This document shows, piece by piece, positions 24,174 through 33,654 of a stretch of 64,000 bases of DNA (position 1 is its first letter; the number at the start of each line of letters is the position of its first letter). The notes below the pieces were generated by a model, which was not told the DNA's origin, ran no database searches, and worked only from the letters and a program-made list of their open reading frames with translations. Both the position numbers and the translations under genes were made by a program. Origin of the DNA: Casuarina equisetifolia (lineage: Eukaryota; Streptophyta; Magnoliopsida; Fagales; Casuarinaceae); NCBI GenBank assembly GCA_028551475.1, contig CM052357.1, positions 3,658,001 through 3,722,000 on the forward strand. Direction: 5' to 3'.

Positions 24174-24402
24174 AAGAATCCTGATTCTTCCTCGGTATTT
24201 TTTTCTTTTCTCTCCATTACATTCCGTTGCATTACTCTTCCTCCTCGGTTCAGTCCTCCCCTGATCTGAACCCCATTACCCTCCCGCAAACACTCGTTTC
24301 GGCATTAACTTCATCTCCCCCTTTTTCATGCTCTTGTGCCCTCCACGGTCACTCCGACATTTCCTCAAACACCTTTCCTGTAATTTTTTTTTAGCCCCTT
24401 TC

Positions 24403-27400
24403 ATGGCTGGTAGCAGTGATGATGAAGCTCCCCCTCGTGGCAACCGCTTTGGCCGCCCCCCTCGTGGGGGGGGTCGTCGCTCTCGGGCTCCCACACTAGG
24501 TCGCAATGCCGCCCTTGTTGAACCAGGTGATCTTTTTTATCTTGCCCCCAATGAGACCACTGGTAATCTTCTAGTCCCAGAAAAACTCGTTGGGGAAGAT
24601 AACTTTGCTTCTTGGTCCCGTGATATGAAAATGGCACTCCTTGGGAAGAACAAATTCCAAATTGTCGATGGTAGCCTGGAGGAACCGTCACCTGACTCTC
24701 CTTTCTATCCTCACTGGGAGAGGTGCAATGGTGTTGTCCTCTCATGGCTCTTGACCTCCCTTGCTCCGGACCTCTATAGGCGTTTCACCTATGCTACTCG
24801 AGCTAGGGATGTTTGGCAGCAAGTCACTGATCGTTTTTCCACAGCCACCAGTGACGACCTCCTTGAAGTCAAACGCCAAATTCACATCACAGTTCAGGGA
24901 AATGACTCTGTAGATGGTTATCTCCTGCACTTAGAACAACTATGGGATCGTCTTTCTGCTTATACTGCCATCTGCTACCCCACTCTACTACCACAAGAAG
25001 CCTTCCGGCGATTCATGGATCATGGGCAAGTCACGGAGTTCCTTCTTGGTCTTCATGACTCCTTCAACCCCCTTCGTTCCCAGATCTCCCATATGCGCCC
25101 CAAGCCTTCTCTTGATGAGACCATTAAAATGGTTCATCGGGAAGAAAAACTCTGCCAGAAAACTGGAGATTCTCATGCCGGTGAAGCTTTCGGGTACTCC
25201 GTTGCTTCTTCGCAGCATCAAGCGGCGCCTGTCTTCGGGTCACCATCATCTGGGTTTGGACTTGGAGCCCTACCCGCACCACACCCCTATGGGCTCGGGC
25301 ATTCTGACCCACGCACTAACCCGCGTGCGCATCTGGGCTCCGCACATGGACCCAGCTTGGGCCTCCTTCCTGCGCCTGGATTCATTAATCCAGCGCCTCA
25401 TTCTGGACCATATTACTCCCAGGTTGGGCCCCCTTTTACCCAGCCCCTGGATTATTCCCCTCACTCTCACCAGCCATCTACAGCTGCTGTTACGGGCCCC
25501 AAATCTACCAGCCAGCGTCTTGTTTGCACCCACTGCAACAAGCTTGGCCATAAGATGGAGGATTGCTTATTCCTCACCAAGTGCTCCCATTGTGGTGTGC
25601 TCGGCCATAAGAAAGAAAAGTGCTTCCGGATAGTTGGTTTCCCTCCCAAAGACAAGGCCAAACCCAAGGGTTCTCGACAAGCTACTGCCCATCAAGTAAG
25701 TGGGGAAACTGATCTCAGTGAAGACCTCACTGCTTCTGGACTCACTCCTGATCAGTACAACAAATTAGCCGATGCTCATGGTAACTCATCTCATCGCTCT
25801 GTCAATTTTACTTGGCTTGTGGACTCTGGTGCTAGTGATCATATAACTGGTAACTTTAGTTGTCTTGAATCTCCTCAGTCTATTCAGCATGAACATAGAA
25901 CTGTGCGGTTACCTAATGATGAGGTCATACCTATCACCCATACTGGCCATGTCACCATCCATCACAATTATCATTTGAATAATGTTTTATATTCTCCCAT
26001 ATTTTCTGCTAATCTTCTCGCTGCTAGAAAATATTCATATGATAACCATAGTCGCATCATTCTTCTACCTGATCAATGTATCTTTCAGGACCTATGGACT
26101 GGGAGTGTGACGGGAGTGGGTAGAGTGAAGCATGGCCTGTACGTCTTAGAGTCCCTTAAGGAGCCATCTCAACATGTAGCTGATAATTCTGTCTTTGTTG
26201 CTCTTCCCAATTCCTGTAACAAAATTCAGACCTCTTTAAATTGTAATATTTTGCATCAACGTTTGGGACATCCATCTATTTCCACTATGCGTATGTTGCA
26301 TGACTCTATTGATGTCGATTCTTTAGCTTCCATTAAATCCTGTTCTATATGTCCATTGGCGAAACAAACACGTTCACCTTTTCCATCTAGCATATCTACC
26401 ACTCATACTCTTTTTGAGTTGATTCATGTTGATATATGGGGACCATATAAGACTCCCACACGTTCTGGCGCCAAATATTGCTTAACTGTTGTTGATGATT
26501 TCTCACGGGCCACATGGACTTTTCTCATGAAAACCAAAACTGATACATTAGACACTCTTAAATTATTTTCAGCTATGGTTTCCACCCAATTTAAAACCAC
26601 CATTCGTCGCATTCGCACTGATAATGCACTCGACTTTTTTAGTTCTGAATGCACTTCTTTCTTTACTTCCCTTGGCATCATTCATGAAAGTTCATGCCCA
26701 TACACTCCCCAACAAAACGGGGTTGTGGAGCGAAAACATCGACATATCTTCAATGTTGCACATGCTTTAAAATTTCAAGCACATTTACCCATTCGGTTTT
26801 GGGGTGAATGTGTTCTCACCGCCACATACCTCATTAATAGAACCCCCACTCATATCCTTAAAGGAAAAACTCCTTTTGAAGTATTATCTAGTAAACCTCC
26901 CTCATTCGATCATCTTAGAGTATTCGGTTGTTTATGTTATGCCACTGATCTCACTCAACGTGATAAATTTGGGCATAAAGCTATTGCATGCATCTTCATG
27001 GGTTATCCTTTCACACAGAAAGGATACCGCCTCTATGACATTGAGGGAGGTACATTCATCACCAGTCGTGATGTTGTTTTTCATGAGACCATTTTTCCTT
27101 TTGCACAGGTTCCCCCTGGTCCACACTCTCATGATACCTCTAGTTTCGTTGATCCTCATATCCATAATTCACATGACATTGGGGTGTCGGGTAATGATTC
27201 ACCATCTCCTAGTCCTGTCACACTACTTGATCCAAGTCCTCTCACCACACCTGACCCCACACTTTCACTTCCTGATACACAAACCCTCCTTGACCCTACC
27301 ACTGCCATCGTTCCATATGAACCATCTCCACCCCCACCATGTTCACCTCGTCGTTCCACTCGGTCTCATCGTCCTCCCATATGGACTACTGACTATATAT

Positions 27401-29073
27401 CCTCTGCTCAGGACAACCACACAGCCCATTCTATTTCCCATGTCTTATCCTACCACCGACTCTCCCCTCAATATAACCAATTTATTGCAGCTATCTCCTC
27501 CATTACTGAACCTGAAACTTATAAGGAAGCTGTACATGACCCTAAGTGGCGTGCCGCCATGACTGAGGAGATTAGGGCATTAGAGTTGAATCATACATGG
27601 GATCTAGTTCCTTTGCCTGCAGGTCGACGACCCATTGGATGCAAATGGATTTACAAGATTAAATATAATGTTGATGGTAGTGTGGAACGTTACAAGGCAC
27701 GCTTGGTTGCAAAAGGCTACAGCCAACGTGAGGGGATTGACTATCAAGAAACATTTGCTCCAGTTGGTAAAATGGTCACAGTGCGTCTTTTATCTATCCT
27801 TGCTGCTAAACATAATTGGCAACTTCACCAGATGGATGTTCAGAATGCCTTCCTACAAGGTGATCTTGATAATGAAGTTTACATGAGAGTTCCAGAAGGG
27901 ATGCGTGAACGAGCAGGCAACAAAGTTTGCAGACTAAGGAAGTCTCTTTATGGTTTGAAGCAAGCTTCAAGACAATGGTACCATAAGTTCACAGAAGTGT
28001 TGATCAATAGTGGCTTCCATCATTCATACCATGATTATTCCTTGTTCATCAAGACAGTAGGTAAACATTTACTCATTGTCTTCTTATATGTTGATGACAT
28101 GATCATTACAGGTGGGGATGAGGATTCAATCTTAGAATTGAAAACCTACTTACATTCAAAATTTAATATGAAAGATCTTGGCTTAGTCAAGTACTTTCTT
28201 GGCATCGAGTTTGCTAGGTCTAAACTTGGGATCTTGATCAATCAAAGGAAGTATACTTTAGAAATCATTTCGGAATGTGGGTTATCTGGATGCAAACCAG
28301 CAGAAACTCCTATGGAGGAGAATCACAAACTCACTACCCCAGAATATGATGCCGCCATTGAGGATATGAACGATCCCCTACTTACAGACATGACTGGTTA
28401 TCAACGTCTCATTGGAAAATTGATTTATCTCACCATTACGAGGCCTGAAATATGTTATGCAGTTCAGATCCTCAGCCAGTTCATGCACACCCCGAAGCTT
28501 TCACATCAGGAGGCAGCTCTTCGCATTGTTAGATACCTGAAACGCTCCCCAGGTCAGGGACTACTTATGAGATCTGATAGTAAGCTTGACTTACAAGCTT
28601 ATTGTGATTCGAATTATGGGCGATGTCCCATGAGTAGGAGATCTGTGACTGGTTTCTGCGTTAAATTTGGAGACTCTCTTGTTTCTTGGCGATGCAAAAA
28701 GCAAGGGACTGTATCAAGATCTTCCACTGAAGCTGAGTACCGAGCCATGGCAACCACTTCTTGTGAGGTAATTTGGCTGTTAGGATTATTAAATGATTTG
28801 CAGGTTCCATGTCCAAGACCTGTCTCTTTATTTTGTGATAATGAAGCTGCAATGAAGATCGCTGTAAATCCTATAGTCCATGAAAAAACCAAGCATATAG
28901 AAATTGATTGTCACTTCATTCGAGAAAAGATTGCAAGAGGCATCATTCGGACTTCTCACATTTCAACCAAAGATCAACCAGCAGATATTTTTACCAAGGC
29001 TTTGGGAATACGGCAACACCACTTTCTTCTTGGCAAGCTGGGAACCTTTGACTTATATGAAGCACCAGCTTGA
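24403..29073 (+). CDS. Copia gag-pol polyprotein
   Basis: A single open frame of 1556 codons. I prefer the ATG at 24403 (MAGSSDDEAP); an in-frame ATG at 24328 would add 25 residues. Domains in order: gag with the SW..M and KF..VDG motifs (about 50-250); two CCHC zinc knuckles (from residues 375 and 394, CX2CX4HX4C); aspartic protease WLVDSGASDH (D474); integrase HHCC region then D677, D740, E776, a D-D-35-E spacing; reverse transcriptase with MDVQNAFLQ and YVDD (Y1229); RNase H with YCDSNY (about 1402), STEAEYRA and a final IEIDCHF. Gag is basic and Gly/Arg-rich near the start. No stop or frameshift is visible. Gag and Pol in one frame is normal for copia, implying cleavage by the internal protease. 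Confidence 0.95.
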   Translation: MAGSSDDEAPPRGNRFGRPPRGGGRRSRAPTLGRNAALVEPGDLFYLAPNETTGNLLVPEKLVGEDNFASWSRDMKMALLGKNKFQIVDGSLEEPSPDSPFYPHWERCNGVVLSWLLTSLAPDLYRRFTYATRARDVWQQVTDRFSTATSDDLLEVKRQIHITVQGNDSVDGYLLHLEQLWDRLSAYTAICYPTLLPQEAFRRFMDHGQVTEFLLGLHDSFNPLRSQISHMRPKPSLDETIKMVHREEKLCQKTGDSHAGEAFGYSVASSQHQAAPVFGSPSSGFGLGALPAPHPYGLGHSDPRTNPRAHLGSAHGPSLGLLPAPGFINPAPHSGPYYSQVGPPFTQPLDYSPHSHQPSTAAVTGPKSTSQRLVCTHCNKLGHKMEDCLFLTKCSHCGVLGHKKEKCFRIVGFPPKDKAKPKGSRQATAHQVSGETDLSEDLTASGLTPDQYNKLADAHGNSSHRSVNFTWLVDSGASDHITGNFSCLESPQSIQHEHRTVRLPNDEVIPITHTGHVTIHHNYHLNNVLYSPIFSANLLAARKYSYDNHSRIILLPDQCIFQDLWTGSVTGVGRVKHGLYVLESLKEPSQHVADNSVFVALPNSCNKIQTSLNCNILHQRLGHPSISTMRMLHDSIDVDSLASIKSCSICPLAKQTRSPFPSSISTTHTLFELIHVDIWGPYKTPTRSGAKYCLTVVDDFSRATWTFLMKTKTDTLDTLKLFSAMVSTQFKTTIRRIRTDNALDFFSSECTSFFTSLGIIHESSCPYTPQQNGVVERKHRHIFNVAHALKFQAHLPIRFWGECVLTATYLINRTPTHILKGKTPFEVLSSKPPSFDHLRVFGCLCYATDLTQRDKFGHKAIACIFMGYPFTQKGYRLYDIEGGTFITSRDVVFHETIFPFAQVPPGPHSHDTSSFVDPHIHNSHDIGVSGNDSPSPSPVTLLDPSPLTTPDPTLSLPDTQTLLDPTTAIVPYEPSPPPPCSPRRSTRSHRPPIWTTDYISSAQDNHTAHSISHVLSYHRLSPQYNQFIAAISSITEPETYKEAVHDPKWRAAMTEEIRALELNHTWDLVPLPAGRRPIGCKWIYKIKYNVDGSVERYKARLVAKGYSQREGIDYQETFAPVGKMVTVRLLSILAAKHNWQLHQMDVQNAFLQGDLDNEVYMRVPEGMRERAGNKVCRLRKSLYGLKQASRQWYHKFTEVLINSGFHHSYHDYSLFIKTVGKHLLIVFLYVDDMIITGGDEDSILELKTYLHSKFNMKDLGLVKYFLGIEFARSKLGILINQRKYTLEIISECGLSGCKPAETPMEENHKLTTPEYDAAIEDMNDPLLTDMTGYQRLIGKLIYLTITRPEICYAVQILSQFMHTPKLSHQEAALRIVRYLKRSPGQGLLMRSDSKLDLQAYCDSNYGRCPMSRRSVTGFCVKFGDSLVSWRCKKQGTVSRSSTEAEYRAMATTSCEVIWLLGLLNDLQVPCPRPVSLFCDNEAAMKIAVNPIVHEKTKHIEIDCHFIREKIARGIIRTSHISTKDQPADIFTKALGIRQHHFLLGKLGTFDLYEAPA

Positions 29074-29080
29074 GGGAGGT
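29072..29080 (+). other. Polypurine tract
   Basis: GAGGGAGGT abuts the right LTR and overlaps the stop codon of the polyprotein. It is the expected primer site for plus-strand synthesis. Confidence 0.8.
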
Positions 29081-29318
29081 TGTTAAAGTGTGTGCCGTGA
29101 ATAGTACAAAGAGGGGCTGTTGTGGAAAATCACTGTTGAACTATACTGTATTGTCAGAAACCCATTTATAGTCTTCTTCTTCATTCATTCGTATATACTT
29201 GGACTGTATTCCTTTTACATGAACACACAGATCTGTATCTACAAACCCATTATCATCAATACAATGATTTGCAGAGTTATTATGCAATTCCGTGTATCTT
29301 TCTCTTTATTATTCAACA
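29081..29318 (+). repeat. Right LTR of the copia element
   Basis: 238 bp, TGTTAAAG to ATTCAACA, identical to the left LTR except for two substitutions and the absence of one GT. It is followed directly by the GGAAC duplication. Confidence 0.96.
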
Positions 29319-29323
29319 GGAAC
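29319..29323. repeat. Right target-site duplication (GGAAC)
   Basis: Exact repeat of the five bases at 23917-23921, directly outside the right LTR. Confidence 0.95.
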
Positions 29324-29379
29324 AAAATATGACGGGGTTAAAGGATTTAAATTACGAACCGTGGAGTGGCCAGTACTGG

Positions 29380-29815
29380 TTAAAAGATTTGGAGACATAA
29401 GAAACTGGGATGGGTGAATTCCAGCATTATTCTCAAAGTACTATTTCCATTTACATGGCTGGGCTTGTTTAAGCAGAACTCTGAGAAATCCATAGAAGAG
29501 GTTGGCCTATTGAGAAGTGCACCTGGATTATTCCCACCACCCCCAGAGGAACTTCCAAGCTGACCCATCAAGGTGGGATAAGGGGCAGCATTTGCAACCT
29601 CGACAAAATTACTGGAATGAGCAGGATAATTCCTGCCCCTTGCCGTAATTTCCTCCTGATGAGTCCTTAGATGAATCCTAAGAGCATGGTGATTCTTGAA
29701 CACCCTTTTGCAATCGAAGCGTTCATGGATCTCCGTTCATGATTCGCGGCATGTTCTCTGTTCATGATTTAACTAGAATATTGGACCCTCAACAGTGCTA
29801 CTTTCAATGAGTGCA
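29380..29815 (-). pseudogene. C2H2 zinc-finger gene remnant
   Basis: On the minus strand a frame contains FDCKRVFKNHHALRIHLRTH, the core of a plant C2H2 finger (C-x3-F-x5-L-x2-H-x3-H). The first Cys of the CxxC pair is replaced: three residues before the remaining Cys there is Arg (cgc, one base from tgc). It is followed by a Ser/Gly/Asn-rich tail (QLGSSSGGGGNNPGAL) and a hydrophobic FSEF segment before a stop at 29380. No Met precedes the finger in a plausible position; similarity to the 37-kb copy continues upstream to about 29810. In that other copy the CxxC pair (QCFYCKSVF) is intact. The rest of the locus seems to lie beyond the copia insertion at 23.1-23.9 kb. I judge it non-functional. 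The family is C2H2, subfamily unknown. Confidence 0.65.
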
Positions 29816-29829
29816 AGAACAAATCACTT

Positions 29830-30885
29830 TGATGATGAAGATACGGAATCTGCCAAGCGCAAGAACAATCTTGCTAGAATGAAAATATAAATGCAAGAAC
29901 AAGTGCATTTAACCTACCCCTATAACTTTGTAAGTTTTGATTTGATCAATTGTTTCGAAAGAAATAACAATTTTGTACTTGCTTATATAGAAGCAAAATC
30001 AGCACAAAAAGAATTTTCAAGTGTAAGAAGTCCTAGTTAAACTGAAAGGATTTCGTTGACAAATAAGGCTAGCGCTGACAAAAGAAAAAATTGATAAACA
30101 TCGTCACCAATAACTAAAAACCTTGAACCTAACATCCTAAGTATATCTGATACCCCCTCTAGAAGTTGACGAGCAACAAAGAAGACTTTTTATCTACTAA
30201 TTTTTTTTTGTTTAATATTAGGTCTTTTGTTTTCTATAGGAACTGAACCAGTAATCTCATCGTCCAACCCTTGTTCATGGGGGTGGAGATGCTATTTGAT
30301 CTACTTCATAAATGGTTATGGAGGTAGGCAGGGCAGTGGAGAAGATTAATGCTTGGACGAAAGTGACGGAAAGAAGTAATGATCAAATCACTTTAACAGA
30401 AGTAACGGAAGTACTTCACAGCAGCAGTTTAGTGCCATCCACACATTCCGCCAACTCAATAAGCCCAGGTATCGGCAGGTTAGAACTTCAAATTCCAGAG
30501 ACCGGAAATTAATATAATAATGGATTAATAGTGTATGCCCTATAAATTTTAGTGAAACTAGCAAATGACATGCACTTTCTAGAGGTTCTCGATACAGTAT
30601 CTTCTTTAATGTACATGCTTAGAGCAAGAAAAGATGCAGTTTACTTACGAGGTAAAAATCATTTCTCATACAAGAACATGTTAAAGATGTAAAGTTCTTT
30701 CACTTCCTGGACATATGTCCAGCACATCCAGGTGTATCCTTAACTTATGGCATGAAAGAGAGGAGAATAGAATTTAGGATTGTCTATCTATTTTCTGACA
30801 CGTGTTGAATGTTCAATTAATACTAGCAAACACTTTCTTAATCCAGAGGTTTGATTGAAAGGAAAAGTATTATAATCGTAGTTTG
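29830..30885. other. Intergenic DNA, no gene seen
   Basis: Only one short frame (plus 30312-30512, 66 codons, unrecognised). A CACGTG core occurs near 30798 with no gene next to it. Nothing else is supported. Confidence 0.4.
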
Positions 30886-31019
30886 AAAGTTACTGGGAAA
30901 GTTTGGTTACATCATGAATTAGGAAGCAACAACGTGTAATGACTGATTCTGTTGGAAACAACAATTCAACATACGACTGAATAAAGGCGTCACATATCCT
31001 TAGGTATACAGAGATCATG

Positions 31020-33160
31020 TGTAAGAAAAGGAGAAAATATTGAATTTTTGAAAAAACTTGACTTTTAAATTGAAGAAGAAATGTCCAAGTGACACGTGAA
31101 AAATCGTCTACAATTGTGAGAAAATAACGAGCACCATCTTGGGTAGGGGTGCGATGAGGACCCCAAACGTCCATGTGAACGAGTTCAAAAAGGGATTGAG
31201 TAATAGTTTGACGAGTGGGAAAAGAGTGACGTGTTTGTTTGGCGAGGGGGCAAATGGGGCAAGAAAAAGAAGAAGGGCAATAGATAGATTTACCAGAGGA
31301 AGGAAAAGTTTTTAAGGAAGAATGACCAAAACGTTGATGTAAGAGATCATAACTAATATTATTAATAAAAACTGGATTACAATCTTGACGTTGTTGGGAA
31401 GTACAATCAGCGGATTGAAGGGAAGTTAAATAATTGGAGAAAACAGAATGAAAATTTTTTGGAAAATTAGAACAAAGATAGTAAAGTCCTCGATCAGCCT
31501 TGCCGAGCCCGATCAGAGCCCCAGTCGTACGGTCCTGAAAAACACAGAAATCATCGAAAAAAATTGCCACACAATTGTTGTCATGGGTGAGTTTTTGAAT
31601 GGATAATAAATTGTGTTGAAAACGAAGAGCATATAAAATATTGGTAAGATGTAAATTTGGATAAGGTTGACATCGACCAATGTGGGTGACTAGATTGAGT
31701 GAACGATCATGTAATGTGATGTATATGGGTGCAGCACATGGTGAGAAAAAATCGAGAATTGATAAATTGCAAGTGATATGATCGCTAGCCCCATAGTCGA
31801 TAATCCATAATGACGAAATAGGAGAGGTGGATGAGGTCGTACCAGAGAATGGGTCAGAATATCCCATTTGGTTGATGAGAGTCATGAGTTTATGTTGTTG
31901 GTCTGCATTGAGGTTGAGCCCAGTGGAGCCGCCATAAATACTGCCTGGGCTTGGGGGGTGATGGCCCAATAAACCCGGGCTAGGGGTGGGCAGATAACCT
32001 GAAAAAGAAGATCCCCCAGTGAAGTCCAGAGTTGGGGGACCATACCCAGGAGGCTGATAAGGCCCAATGGGAAGATGGGCTGACTGATCAGAGGTGGCCT
32101 GGTGGGCAGTGGGCCTCCTTTTAGGGTTCCCGCGTGGTCTGGGCTTATTTCCGGGTGGATAGCCCACCAGGAGATAGCAGGCCTCGCGTAAATGGCCTGG
32201 GCGCTTGCAGTGAGTGCAAGTGGGCCGAGGCGCGAGGGAGGCCTGCTAAGTCGAATGCGGGTGACTCCCGCGTGACCCAGCGGGTGAAGGGTCTGGGTCA
32301 GGAGACCAACCCGAGTTGGTGAGAGCGGAGCCCAACCCATCTGATATGCGGCTGGAGCGGTGAATCTGGAAGGCCCGATTATCGCCGACGGAGGTGCTTC
32401 GGTCGTCACGGGAGGAGCTCTGGTGGAGTTCCTGTTTGGCGAGGCTGTAAATCTTCTCCAGGTTGGGAAGAACTTCGCGGGAGAGAATGTTGGAGCGGAG
32501 GTTGTGAAATTCCTCCGGGAGAGCGAGGAGAAATTTTAAGGCTCGATCTTCTTCCTCGCGTTCACGGACCATTAGGTGAAGTCGAGCACCGCAGGAGCAG
32601 GTCAGAGGAGGTTGCTGCACATCAAGATCATTCCAGAGCGACTTGAGGCGGAGAAAAAAAGAGGTGAGCTCTTCGGCGGAGGCACTGGAAGGGAGGCGGA
32701 GATCGCTAATCGCCTGCTTCAGAGAATATTTTTGGGTGCCACTGATTTTGTTGAAGCTGTCGGTGAAGAGGGCCCAGATTTCGGCCACCGTCGGAGCTGT
32801 CAAAACCATGTGCTCTAGCGTCTGAGTAACCGAGTGGGTCAGCCAGGTCTTGACGGCGGCGTGGCATTGGTCCCATCGAGCGGCGGCAGCGGCATCGTCA
32901 GAGGGGCGGGGAAGTTTCCCCGTGAGGAACCCCATCTTGTTACGAGCAGTGAAGACTGTCTGGATTTGCTCCTTCCAAACGTTCCAGTTCGCCTCGCCAG
33001 TGAGTTTCTGAGAAACGATACAAGATGGTTATAGATCGGCGGCTGTGAGGTGGTAAGGATCTTGAAGAGGAGAAACGGGGGTGGAAGGAGGGGCAGAATT
33101 CAGGTTTCCGGTGGGAGAATCAGTGTTGGTGGTGGCGGAATTAGGATTCATGGCGGCCAT
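31020..33160 (-). pseudogene. Gag-pol pseudogene of the second copia element
   Basis: The frame begins with ATG at 33160 or 33151 (MNPNSATT) and stays in one frame to the break, with two stop codons: TAA near 33030 (just before PSCIVSQKLTG) and TAG at 32248-32246 (just before the zinc knuckle). Visible parts: UBN2-type gag (WNVWKEQIQTVF, then LRLKSLWNDLD), one CCHC knuckle (CTHCKRPGHLREAC, about 32209-32168), a protease motif with altered active site (IIDYGASDH instead of DSGAS), the integrase zinc region (LLHQRFGH, CPICPLAKQ) and the first catalytic Asp region (MDVWGP, IVDDFSR). Coding similarity ends at FSKIQ near 31041, where LTR sequence takes over. The open tail after that is chance. Confidence 0.85.
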
Positions 33161-33484
33161 CGGAGGTATGGATTGCGGCGGCTAGGGATTTGCCGCGGCG
33201 GTGAGGGTTTCGGGGTAATTGGGTAATTAGGAAAGAGGGCAAAGGGTAAGAGGGTAATATGTGCTAGGGTACGAGGGCAATGATGGAAAAAAGAAAGAAA
33301 TGGCACGATGGTGAATGGATGAAAAATAAAGGGCAGCGATGGAAGAAAGAGAGAAAAGGTGGGGTTAGGTGGGGGAAAAAAGGGCACAAACGGAGGTCGT
33401 GCGTAAAAAAAAAACAGCAAAAGCTCGAAGCTCGATCCCGAGGAGAATAGCGGAAGCGAAAAAAATGGTCTCAAAAAACGATTA

Positions 33485-33496
33485 GCTCGGGTACCA
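33485..33496 (-). other. Primer-binding site of the second copia element
   Basis: The minus strand reads TGGTACCCGAGC directly after the LTR end ...CTTACA. It resembles the initiator tRNA-Met type site with changes. It fixes the inner border of the 5' LTR. Confidence 0.65.
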
Positions 33497-33654
33497 TGTA
33501 AGAAAAGGAGATAATGGGGACGAGTGAGCTGAATTCGTGTATATTGTTGTATCTCAATTACAAAGGTGATGATGTACATATATAGGGACGTAGCCCAATC
33601 TAGGAAAGGAAAACTAATATACACAATAAATACAATAATATTGACCCTTAATCA
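33497..33654 (-). repeat. 5' LTR of the second copia element
   Basis: About 158 bp on the minus strand, from TGATTAAGGG (inferred start) to TTTTCTTACA. It contains 'tatatatg' as a possible TATA box. Its last 15 bases recur at 31034-31020, where the internal region is cut off. Confidence 0.65.

Larger units (their letters stand above)
23922..29318 (+). mobile_element. Complete Ty1-copia LTR retrotransposon
   Basis: The element is 5397 bp: left LTR, primer-binding site, one open gag-pol frame, polypurine tract and right LTR, flanked by GGAAC duplications. The LTRs (240 and 238 bp, TG...CA) differ by two substitutions and one 2-bp GT indel, so the insertion is recent. At a commonly used plant rate of about 6.5e-9 per site per year this would be some 0.6 million years, an order-of-magnitude estimate. 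All catalytic motifs of protease, integrase, reverse transcriptase and RNase H are visible and the frame is open, so the element could be autonomous. It interrupts an older zinc-finger-like locus on the opposite strand. Confidence 0.97.
31020..33654 (-). mobile_element. Decayed, truncated second copia element
   Basis: On the minus strand this reads: an LTR (about 33654-33497, start inferred), a PBS, gag, CCHC knuckle, protease and the first part of integrase, then an abrupt join to the LTR 3' terminus (tctccttttcttaca) at 31034-31020. Reverse transcriptase, RNase H and nearly all of the 3' LTR are missing. The boundary at 33654 rests on a TG start and similarity to LTR form only, and I found no target duplication (flanks differ). 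It is a different copia lineage from the element at 23.9 kb: its LTR, gag and PBS differ. It is dead. Confidence 0.85.

Noticed and set aside
23963-24184. Small frames in both LTRs (plus 23963-24184 and 29120-29332)
   Set aside because: The same frame appears in both copies only because the LTRs are duplicates; it is non-coding LTR sequence.
24328-24402. Upstream ATG of the copia polyprotein
   Set aside because: It adds 25 hydrophobic/basic residues with no gag similarity; the ATG at 24403 opens a typical gag start. It cannot be excluded, but is less likely.
26804-27562. 252-codon frame inside the copia polyprotein in another phase
   Set aside because: Shadow frame in the Pro/Ser/His-rich linker between integrase and reverse transcriptase; no domain.
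33148-33624. 158-codon minus frame rich in Phe and Pro upstream of the second copia gag
   Set aside because: It spans the LTR, PBS and leader in a different frame from gag and is pyrimidine-rich low-complexity sequence.
31020-33654. Target-site duplication of the second copia element
   Set aside because: The bases next to the inferred LTR start (GCCTA on the minus strand) and after the truncated end (CATGA) do not match, and the left border itself is uncertain.
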